From assembly GCF_000699445.3 (NCBI RefSeq), contig NC_067198.1, positions 40,541,691-40,605,690 on the forward strand: 64,000 nucleotides of DNA, in the 5' to 3' direction. The position numbers and the translations under genes were made by a program. Of the stretch, positions 56,196-64,000 are shown in pieces. Source of the stretch: Schistosoma haematobium. Taxonomy: Eukaryota; Platyhelminthes; Trematoda; Strigeidida; Schistosomatidae. Below the pieces are notes generated by a model. That model was not told the DNA's origin, searched no databases, and worked only from the letters and a program-made list of their open reading frames with translations. How positions within the stretch are numbered: position 1 is the stretch's first letter; each line of letters starts with the position of its first letter.

Positions 56196-56345
56196 GAAGG
56201 AGTTTGTGGAGAATTAAGAAATTTCACAGATTGGAATCGTGCGTCAATTGGGAATTCCCATACTAGGACGAAACGGCCGTCCAATGCTTCCAGGTTTTCC
56301 GTGGTGGTCTAGCTTCAAGTGACTCATGATTTCAATCTGTAGTAA
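56196..56345. mobile_element. HHS-B SINE foldback, minimal
   Basis: Antisense terminus 56196-56250 joined to sense 56251-56345 starting at stem II (ccatactaggacgaaacgg). Confidence 0.78.
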
Positions 56346-56824
56346 ATGATTTTGTCAAGAAGAGGAGATTTTCTTCACTGAATTCTTTTTTCTACTATTT
56401 TTTATTCAATAACATAATGGTTTATTCTAATTAACTGAGGAATTGCATAGAATTTTATTATAGGATCCTTTCGAAGAATACACTTCCGAATGTTACTAAT
56501 TCAAGGTACATTTGATTCATTCTATGAAATTATTCAATCAATACTTAATACTGACTTGTTTCTATGTGAGTTTTTGTTACTAGTGCAAATGCAAACCAAT
56601 TGTAGGATAATCTATATAGTAGTTATAATATAATATTGTTTTGACATATTTAGTAAACTAAAATATGGGAAAGAAAAATTTCTTTTTAATAACTGATGAC
56701 AGTTACGTAATATGAAGTATGTAAATAATTAGTCGTTGTTTTAGTACACAATCTAAATTTTTTTTAGTATTTTAGATTTATGAATTGTTTTTCTGATAGT
56801 AAACAACTTATTTGAGTGACTAAT
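56346..56824. other. AT-rich DNA, nothing recognised
   Basis: No feature was recognised. Confidence 0.5.
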
Positions 56825-57265
56825 AGATAAAGGTTGTGGAGATTATTAACTTTCTATAGAGATCATGAATAGATCAACATTAAAAACCTGGAAGCACTAA
56901 ACGGCTGTTTTATCCTAGTATGGAACTCCACAGTAGTGCACGTCAGAGATCTCGTAAGCAGATATCAGGCTTACGATTTTTGGTCTTGCACGAACACTTA
57001 ACGTGTAGACTGCCAATCTATGATAATGCGCAATCGTTTTCTAATGTCTTCAGTGAGTGACCACTTCACACTTGACGGAGTCGAACCCTACTGTTTATGA
57101 CTTCTCATTTGAATTTCAAGAATTACCTCTCGAAGCTAGTCACTAGTGAGTACTTGGTGATTATCAGTTTAGCGTTGTGGAGATACTAGAACGAAATGGT
57201 CGTCTAGTGCTTTCATATTTTCAGTGGTGGTCTAACATTGATAGATTTATGATCTCAATGATAAT
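56825..57265. mobile_element. HHS-B SINE foldback, full antisense unit
   Basis: Antisense full unit 56825-57183, which crosses a unit boundary ('gcgttgtggagat'). It switches at 57183/57184 to sense 'actagaacgaaatggtcgtc' and terminus. The ribozyme is degraded. Confidence 0.8.
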
Positions 57266-57540
57266 CGAATTAATAAAATAAAATTTAACTTTTTTAACAC
57301 TCAGTTCGTTTGTAAATGACCAAGTTACAAAACTCAATCTATTCTACATCATCGTAAATTACTCAAAATCCCCCACTAGGTTATTTACATCAAGTTTTTT
57401 ATGTTGACAGAGTATCATTGTTTGTTAGAAGTTATAATGAATTATTTTCGAAATCTATTTAAGTATAGCAGTCATTATTAGTTCAATTCATATGGTACAT
57501 TTTATACATTTGTGATGTTTTACATCATCATTCCTGAGCA

Positions 57541-58518
57541 AAAATGCCAAAATGTTTGGGATGCGCTTCTCCCCCTCTAAATGCGAGTTGTTGCTCCAGA
57601 GCTGGCCTGCATTAACACCTGAACTAAGGATAGGTAGTGAAGTAGTCGGACGCGTTGACAACTTCATTTATTTTGGAAGTCTGACGAGTTCTAATGGGTT
57701 GAGGTCTGATGAAATCTCAGCACAGATTCGAAAATCTCGTTTGGCTTTTGCCAACTTACGTCACCAACTATGGCGAAGGCGAGATATCCGTCTGTCGATT
57801 AACGGACGAGTATACTGCAATGTAGTTCATTCAGTTCTATTTACGACTTTGAAACGTGGCCATTAGGAGTTTAAGATACTCGTGAGCTACTAGTATTTGA
57901 CTACAGATGCCTTAGAAATATTGCTCGCATCTGCTGGGATCACTGGGTAAGTGATAGTGAGGTTAGATGGAGAGTATTAGGGAATGATAGTAAATCAGTT
58001 GATGAGGTTGTAAATCTTCATCGACTGAGATGGTTGGGTCACGTGTTACGTATGCCTGAACACCGATTACCACGACGCACAATGCTGACTAGTGTTGGAT
58101 ATAGTTAAAGAAAGTGAGGAAGGGTCAAATCTAAACTTGTCATCAGTCCTTGAAGTCACTAACTTCTAGTCTGAGTCATGTTGGTAGATGCAGACTACTT
58201 GGTTGGGGTCCGCGTGACTATAGTAACCAATGTTTGGAGATTCTGTGTGACATGTCTCAGAATCTATCACAATAGCGTAGGTGTGTGCACTCTTTTTCTT
58301 TCCTTAAACCGTGAGATTAAAATTGCTGTATATATTTCTTTCTACGAACTAATTATTACTTCCTGTTCTATGTCCTTATATGCAATGTTTCTTTTATATA
58401 TTACCACCATTGAATTAACTATTTCTATAAATTTGGTGTTGATCTTGTTGTGCTAATGAGGTATGGCAACTTAGACCAATGCACAAATGAGCCTGATCCC
58501 ACGTTGTAGCTGGCTGAT
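57541..58518 (+). pseudogene. RTE-2 LINE, RT C-terminal half
   Basis: The longest RTE-2 relic. The frame at 57552 reads MFGMRFSPSKCELLLQSWPA, then LRIGSEVVGRVDNFIYFGSL and DEISAQIRKSRLAFANLRHQ. After frameshifts it continues with CLRNIARICWDHWVSDSEVR, HRLRWLGHVLRMPEHRLPRR and SLSHVG. This follows the RTE order after the catalytic FADD block ('SKCK-LLQ', 'YLGS', 'DEI--RI-KAR', 'HRCLR-IA'). The 3' UTR ends near 'agctggctgatgg', a decayed (CTGA) tail. Confidence 0.88.
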
Positions 58519-58648
58519 GGGCGAACGGACTGTTTTACATGTTAACCCTGAGTACTTTCTTCAAGTAACAATTTAATATAGAAATAGTTCGTCAGTAATA
58601 CTATATCAGTTTTAATAGTGAAACATTATACTTTACAATATATTTATT

Positions 58649-59073
58649 TCACTGGTTGAGATCATGAGTCATTTGAAGCTAGATCACCATGGAAAACCTG
58701 GAAACAATGGATGGCCGTTCCGTTCTATTGTGGGACTCGTCATCACTGCGCAACCACGATCCCACCTCACGAGGTTCGAATCAAGGACCTATGAGTCTGG
58801 TGCGCATGTGCTTAAAATCTAGACTACTGAGTCGGTATCTAAGGGTGTTAATGTCTAATTTCAACCAATCCACGAAGTTGAGTCACCATCGACCATTGTC
58901 ATCAGTGAGTTACTATCTCACAACAAACCCGATTGAACTCCACTGCTCACGACTTCTCACTAGGACTCCAGGAAATACCTTTTGGAGACCGTCATTAGTG
59001 AGCAGGTGATTATTATTATCAGAATGGGTTTTGTGGAGATTTTTTAGAAATTTCACTAGTTGAATACATGAGT
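58649..59073 (-). mobile_element. HHS-B SINE, full length, with 13-bp TSD and redundant ends
   Basis: The TSD caatatatttatt is perfect (58636-58648 and 59074-59086), which fixes the element at 425 bp. Both ends carry the same sequence, tcactggttgagatcatgag and tcactagttgaatacatgag, so the copy spans one unit plus about 22 nt. A and B boxes are recognisable. The ribozyme is of the 'TGATGACGAG' type with CGGAA and is probably inactive. Confidence 0.9.
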
Positions 59074-59086
59074 CAATATATTTATT

Positions 59087-59489
59087 CCTAACTTTCTTAC
59101 ACTATTTTGATATTTTCTATAACAAGAAACCATTCAAGTAGGTTGTATTGATCAGTTTTTTGTTGTTGGTTGAATTTTCAACAACTGAATAACGAATTCT
59201 ATTTTATATTTCACTTATTATTATAGTTCATATTGTCAATGTTAGTTTATGTCAGTAGTTATTTAAGAAGAAAAAAGAAAATCTTTTTGATTTAGGTCAG
59301 CTGAAACCAATAGTTGTCAGGGAGGATATCGTTTTTTTTTCATTTGGGATATGCCTAAATTATTACTAAATAGGGAAAACTATATTTTTAAAATAAAATT
59401 CATTGTGATGATATAATTAATATTGAAAAAAAAGAAAAAAAAAGAAAACTAGGGACTGTTTATAGCAACTATCTTATAACCAATTTCGA
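59087..59489. other. AT-rich; A- and T-tracts, no gene
   Basis: Poly-A near 59,427-59,446. No feature. Confidence 0.5.
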
Positions 59490-59880
59490 TTATGGTTACA
59501 TGTTGGTTAAGGCCTTTTATGAACTTACTTAACAAATAATGTTATTTGAATAGTAACAATTCGTCTATTTCTTTGTTCCGTTATGATCACTAGAGTACAC
59601 GATAGACTCTAGTTAAAATGTTGATCGCTTAAATATCACTCGATCCTTCATTCTCTCCCCCAATGTATGTATGCACTCAAATCCTATTATTAGTCTTTGT
59701 TTTGCCTTGTTGCGCTCTTATGCAATTCGACTATAAATTTGCCTATACAATTGCTCGCATATACATGTTCGTCTCTCCTATTCAAATTCGCTTGATGTAC
59801 TTATAGATTTGTGATTTATGTTATACGCTGCTTCTCCGTTGAGATTCATATTATAACGGTTATGAAGGTAACCAATTAAC
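59490..59880 (+). repeat. Rep-J copy
   Basis: Very like 14605-15090: 'atcgcttaaatatcactcga', 'aatcctattattagt', 'gactataaatttgcct' and 'attataacggttatgaaggt'. Confidence 0.62.
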
Positions 59881-59999
59881 GAAGCAAAACCGCTTTATAT
59901 TCAATTAAACAAATTTGATAATTTGTTGTGTCAATAATAAATCATTTTAGGTTGTAATTACATTTAATGAACTTAATATTACTTCTTTTATGACATTTG

Positions 60000-60199
60000 A
60001 ATAGTAACTAGTCGTGAAGTCCAGGACAGAAGTTTTGTCCTATTTATGACTGTCAATTGGATGTACCTACATTTCACTGTTTTTGTTTACAATAAAAGTC
60101 TAACGTTAATCTATCACTCCGAACGTTAAACTAGTTTCCTAATGAGCTACTGAGTTCACATGACCATTAGTTTGTGTAACGGTATGGAATTTTACTTTA
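60000..60199 (-). mobile_element. HHS-A SINE, degenerate, split by MITE-K
   Basis: 'gaagtccaggacagaagttt', 'tgtcctatttatgactg' and 'aatgagctactgagttcaca' mark an old antisense copy. MITE-K follows directly at 60200, and 'ttacttgtaaggttttgc' beyond it may be the SINE's continuation. Confidence 0.65.
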
Positions 60200-60489
60200 C
60201 GGTGAGATTATAATTTATAGACGACCATTGAGCGATGCTAAAGTGACCTTGGGAATGTCCACCTACTTACTAGGGCCAAATAATGATTGTAAAGCGGTAT
60301 GAATAGTAAGGGTTATAACTTACAGTTGATGGTCATGGTTAGGAATTAGATTTATTGTTTTCATCATGAGCTGATATCAGCGAAAATGCCACAACGCCAT
60401 ATAGACAATTAGGTGAATGAATTTCGCGTCAAGATCCGAGACCTGTTATTCTAAATCTGATTAGTTCGTCCATAAATTATAGTCTCGCC
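60200..60489. mobile_element. MITE-K, second copy
   Basis: cggtgagattataatttata... and ...ataaattatagtctcgcc are inverted repeats of about 20 bp. Possible TA duplication at the borders (60198-60199, 60490-60491). Interior partly similar to 36288-36538 in inverse orientation. Confidence 0.68.
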
Positions 60490-60668
60490 TAATTTACTTG
60501 TAAGGTTTTGCATTTTTCCGTTGAAAGGTGAAAAGTATTGAGTTGAAGTTTCAGTTTTAACATTAACAATTGTATACAGCTCTATCCACCTGATAACTTT
60601 AAGACGGAACAAAACACACATCCACAATTCCTCTATTTTATCCAAATTAGGTAAAAACTAGTAATTAA

Positions 60669-60752
60669 GTGGCAATATCAAAGCAGTTGTTTCAGGATAC
60701 ATCCATGTCAAGAGAGACTGATCAGTTGCAATCCTCAAAATAAAAAACACGA
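60669..60752 (+). mobile_element. HHS-A SINE, 3' fragment
   Basis: 'aagtggcaatatcaaagcag' and 'gagactgatcagttgcaatc'. Confidence 0.62.
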
Positions 60753-61586
60753 AAGTATTTTTTTTGAAAGAGAAAAACACCCTTATAAATAAATGAAGTT
60801 AGTAGGTATCATTACCAAGGTTTGACTTGATAATTTCGAATAAGTTGAGCACTAGGTAGTTTGTTATATGTAAAGTAAATTAATATATTTTTAATATTCG
60901 AATGAGTAGAAAAATTAGATTTTCTGATATTTCGTAATTCAATGTAAACGACTTCTTCAGAGAATAAATAAACAAATCAACATTAATCCCAGTTTAAATA
61001 GTCCAAAAGAACAACAACACCGTGCACACGTACGCACACGCGCACACACACACACACAAAACTTTACATAAATGTCGCTTACTAATCACCATAACCGAAA
61101 TGACATGCTATTGATTTGTTGAGACCTGATTTTTTGATTGATCGTATATAATATTCATGTGTTGGTCCGTTGTACTAAGTCATGTTGTGTTATTTGTTAA
61201 CCATCTCAAATAACTTTGTATTTTATTGTATATATATAAGAAGAAAGTGAAATTTAATTACAGTACCATTTCATAACTCACAATTGAATGAAAGTGAAAT
61301 GCTTCTATTTATGAAATTTATGAAATTTCATTAGATAATAATACGGATGCACACTACAGGATCTGCAAATAACAACTTTTTTTTCCCTATGAATATAATT
61401 TTCCCATGAGATTTCCCATGCCATTTAATTAAATATGTAGACAATAGACGTGTCAAATAAATTTATGTCTATAAGTAGCATATGTGTTGGTAAAAAAGTT
61501 AGTAGAAAAATATTTTTTCAAGTAGTATAAGAGACTAATGTATGAATGAAGAATACTCTTTTCGATAAATTCTCTTCACATTCTAC

Positions 61587-61587
<1 letters not shown>
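60753..61587. other. AT-rich; (CA)n at about 61,030-61,058; no gene
   Basis: The CA tract is impure (cacgcgcacacacaca). No frame or repeat family was recognised. Confidence 0.5.

Positions 61588-61621
<34 letters not shown>
61588..61621. repeat. (AT)n microsatellite abutting HHS-B
   Basis: The run ends exactly where the HHS-B terminus (agttgagatcatg) begins. Confidence 0.92.
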
Positions 61622-61626
<5 letters not shown>

Positions 61627-61738
61627 GAGATCATGAATTAATTGAAGCTAGACCATCATGGAAAACCTAGAAATACTGGACGGCCGTTTCGTCCCAGTGT
61701 GGGACTCGTCATCACTGTGTATCCACAATCCCGCCATC
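61622..61738 (-). mobile_element. HHS-B SINE, 3' half
   Basis: Antisense terminus and ribozyme of the 'TGATGACGAG' type with intact CGAAA and GTC. Stops at 'aatcccgccatcc', fused directly to a PLE tail. Confidence 0.8.
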
Positions 61739-62254
61739 CGGATGAAGAAACCGGAGCTATGCGTATAGAATAAATATCTTCTACCAATCCTCCCCACTAA
61801 CCAACCTCAAGGACAATTAATCAATAGTAATCTTAGCTATTAAGTGGCCTAATTTGACTATTGTACTTACGACCTTTCGTAGACAATTATCTGTTATCTT
61901 TATTCACAAATCTTTGTATTATTATTATTGGTTAAACATCATTATTAATTTCCCCAATACATGACTCATTCACTTCGCATTCACCCTTTCTTAGTACAGC
62001 TTACTAATTTCTCCACTAAACATTTGATCGAATTGTAATTGCACTATTATTCCTCTCACCATATCTGATCCATATTTAATTTGATCATGGATCTACAATT
62101 TCACCTAACATATATGCAGATTCAAGTTAACATTCCATGTGAGTCATATTAACATTAACAATTTCATTATATTTTGCTTGACAATCCTACAGTTCACATG
62201 CTTTAAACGATGTACTTCACCCTTAACCTGGCCAATTTTATGGATTATTAATTT
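61739..62254 (+). pseudogene. Penelope-like element, extreme C terminus and 3' UTR
   Basis: Reads MKKPELCVQNKYLLPILPTN, the last PLE residues (compare 'PNLCVQKKY' and 'PDLCIQKE' elsewhere), then AT-rich 3' UTR to the next (AT)n run. Confidence 0.6.

Positions 62255-62285
<31 letters not shown>
62255..62285. repeat. (AT)n microsatellite abutting HHS-B
   Basis: Like 61588-61621, it ends where an HHS-B terminus begins (aattgactcatg). Confidence 0.92.
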
Positions 62286-62288
<3 letters not shown>

Positions 62289-62710
62289 GACTCATGATTT
62301 CAACTATTGAAATTATTGAAATCTCCGCAAAACCCCTTCTAATAATCATCATCTGCTCACTAGTGACTGGTTTCAAGAAGTATTTCCTGGAGCCCTAGTG
62401 ACCATTGGATTTCAACCAGGTCTGTTGTGAGATAGTAACTCACTGATGACAATGGTGGATGTGTCGATCAATTTCGTGGATTATTTGAAGTTAGACACTA
62501 ACACTTTTGGATACCGGCTCAGTCGTATAGATTTTAGGCTCACGCGCGCCAGACTCATAGGTCCTTGATTCGAATCTCATGAGGCGGGATTGTGGATGCA
62601 CAGTGATGACGAGTCCCACACTGGGACGAAACGGCCATCCAGTATTTCCAGGTTTTCCATGATGGTCTAGCTTCAATTAATTCATTATCTCAACTATTAA
62701 AATTATACGT
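62286..62710 (+). mobile_element. HHS-B SINE, full length
   Basis: Sense copy with redundant ends (attgactcatgatttcaact and attaattcattatctcaact). B box gattcgaatctc; A box region damaged. The ribozyme reads TGATGACGAG with CGAAA and ATC, like the copies at 58649 and 61622. Confidence 0.87.
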
Positions 62711-63033
62711 TATTAATTCCTAAAGAGGTCTTGGATGAAGACTAATGTGGAATCTCATACAAGAACAAAACAACTCTCTAATATTTTCTAACTTTTACTG
62801 GTTGTCTAATTTTTAATCGTTTCGTATTGTTCATTAAAAACTGAATAATCACCAAAACACCCCTACACAAATAAAGCCTTTATAACTGAAAATGACTTTT
62901 AAACTAGTTCCACAAACAGACATTAAGGAACGTGTCATTAACTACAACAACAACAACAACAACAACATTACTCATTTACATTTTTCCAATGTTTGTTTAA
63001 ATTTTTGTTTTCTTATTTCTTTTGATCTATTAG
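62711..63033 (+). other. Intron end upstream of the KChIP-like exon
   Basis: Contains a decayed HHS-B-like stretch to about 62,870 and a (CAA)n run at 62,943-62,967. It closes with a pyrimidine-rich tract and ctattag at 63,027-63,033, a good 3' splice site. Confidence 0.55.
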
Positions 63034-63158
63034 ATTTAACATCGTATGATTTAAAAAGTTTAGATTTACAAACTAAACCAATTTCATTACATAAATTAGA
63101 AATGATGACGAATTTTACACGAAAAGAATTACAATTATTATATCAAGGATTTAAACAT
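63034..63158 (+). CDS. Exon of a KChIP-like neuronal calcium sensor (EF-hand protein)
   Basis: A 125-nt exon between a polypyrimidine-ctattag acceptor and a gtgagt donor (63159). It encodes LTSYDLKSLDLQTKPISLHK then LEMMTNFTRKELQLLYQGFKH. The 'L---T-FTRKELQ-LY-GFK' string is the hallmark start of the EF-hand core of Kv-channel-interacting proteins and relatives, where ECPTG normally follows in the next exon. The known family role is calcium-dependent regulation of A-type K+ channels and other targets. The exon ends after a complete codon and starts with one codon base borrowed from upstream. Codon use is strongly AT-biased, as in schistosome genes. The rest of the gene lies to the right of the window and/or upstream across the repeat-filled region. 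The family is clear; KChIP rather than another NCS member rests on 'LYQGFK'. Confidence 0.78.
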
Positions 63159-63204
63159 GTGAGTATAAATACTTTCACTTTAAACTGATCATTTTACGTT
63201 TTTT

Positions 63205-63780
63205 ACTTACTTGCTTACTTATTTAGTTACGCCTGTTACCCTACCCCAGTGGAACATAGGCTGTTGACTAGCATTCTCCAACACACTCTGTCGTGGGCCT
63301 TCCTTTCCAGATTTGTCCAATTTTTCTTCATTCTTATCATGTCTGTCTCCATTTCTCGGCGTAATCTGTTCTTTGGTCTTCCTTTTGAGGATTCCATATG
63401 AAGGCGTACCCTATGACGCTGTTGAGTACTTTCCTCAATGTGTGCACTATCCACTTCCAGCACTTCTTCCTCATTTCTTCCTCCATGGCAATCTGGTTTG
63501 TTCTCTCCTACAGTTGTCAGTGTTTATTAGTGTTTTGCCAACGGATTCGAAGTATTTTGCGTAGACAGCTGTTAATAAACACTTGTATCTTCGACATGAT
63601 GGCTTTCGTAGTTCTCCGGATTTCCGCCCCATACAGTAGAACTGTCTTGACATTTGTATTGAAAATTGTGAATTTGGTGTTGGTTGATTGACAGTTGTTT
63701 TGAGTTTCAGATGTTCTTCATTTTTAGATACGCTGTTCTTGCCTTACCGATTCGCTCCTTGACATCTGCATCTACTGTAA
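63205..63780 (-). pseudogene. RTE-1 LINE fragment, second subfamily, in the intron
   Basis: The complement encodes 'ARIGKARTAYLKMKNI' type remnants, '[20 protein letters not shown]', [20 protein letters not shown] and [24 protein letters not shown] sequence, then '[14 protein letters not shown]'. It ends at the tail complement 'cttacttgcttacttattta' at 63,205. Antisense to the host gene. Confidence 0.82.
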
Positions 63781-64000
63781 TACTAGATGTTCATTATTTC
63801 CTTTTGTACTTTAATTTACCCCATGGTTAAAGGTATTCAGTATTCGTCTACAATGTTGATCTACTTGTTTATTGTTTTAGTTGATATAATAAAGCCAGAA
63901 CGAACATAGATGCAGAATAATATGAATTCATTATATTTCGTGGTTTCTCATTAGATGCTTACAAACAAATGTGTATTAGAATTTTACATTGAGACAAGAA

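Noticed and set aside
58178..59009. Frames of 92 and 106 codons on the plus strand
   Set aside because: They fall in the RTE-2 3' UTR and in the antisense of an HHS-B SINE.

Overview
This window looks like nuclear DNA of a blood fluke (Schistosoma or a close schistosomatid). It is AT-rich and almost free of host coding sequence. It is full of short tRNA-derived retroposons that carry hammerhead ribozymes (HHRs); one family matches the known schistosome Sm-alpha family. Fragments of RTE-type LINEs and Penelope-like elements of the kind seen in schistosomes are also abundant. The species cannot be fixed from the sequence alone.

Only one convincing host exon is visible: a 125-nt exon near the right edge (63,034-63,158, + strand) with a good acceptor and donor. 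It encodes a peptide typical of the start of the EF-hand core of KChIP-like neuronal calcium sensors. Most of the window is therefore probably intron or upstream DNA of that gene. A second exon-like piece (16,102-16,373, - strand) encodes a FAR1/MULE-transposase-like N-terminal domain and is probably part of a mobile element.

Names used below. HHS-A: Sm-alpha-like HHR SINE. HHS-B: second HHR SINE family, with subfamilies. HHS-C: third HHR SINE, one copy at 35.2-35.7 kb. SINE-S: about 490-bp retroposon with a constant 5' end, an A-rich tail and no recognised ribozyme. RTE-1: LINE fragments with a (TAAG)n tail. RTE-2: LINE fragments with a (CTGA)n tail. PLE: Penelope-like fragments (RT and GIY-YIG). 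LTR-1 to LTR-4: solo or deleted LTRs. Rep-J: unclassified dispersed repeat. MITE-K: short element with terminal inverted repeats. For SINEs the strand given is that of the Pol III boxes and ribozyme; for LINEs and PLEs it is the coding strand.

Layout. 0-9 kb: HHS-A/B copies, a PLE end, and an LTR-2 split by SINE-S. 9-14 kb: LTR-3, RTE-1, and LTR-1 copies, one with an intact PPT-LTR junction. 14-17 kb: a PLE graveyard around the FAR1-like exon. 17-25 kb: HHS-B arrays, a duplicated RTE-1 chimera, and RTE-2 nested in HHS-A with two sets of target-site duplications (TSDs). 25-35 kb: SINE-S with a 39-bp TSD, RTE-2, and several foldback SINEs. 35-48 kb: HHS-C split by LTR-4, MITE-K, RTE-1 copies, solo LTR-2, and RTE-2 nested in RTE-1. 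48-63 kb: mostly HHS-B, an RTE-2 relic, microsatellites, then the host exon.

The most unusual pattern is the number of HHR SINE copies that switch strand within one insertion: 18 junctions counted by eye. In addition, the best-bounded full-length copy has redundant ends. Together these suggest reverse transcription of circular or multimeric ribozyme RNA with template switching.
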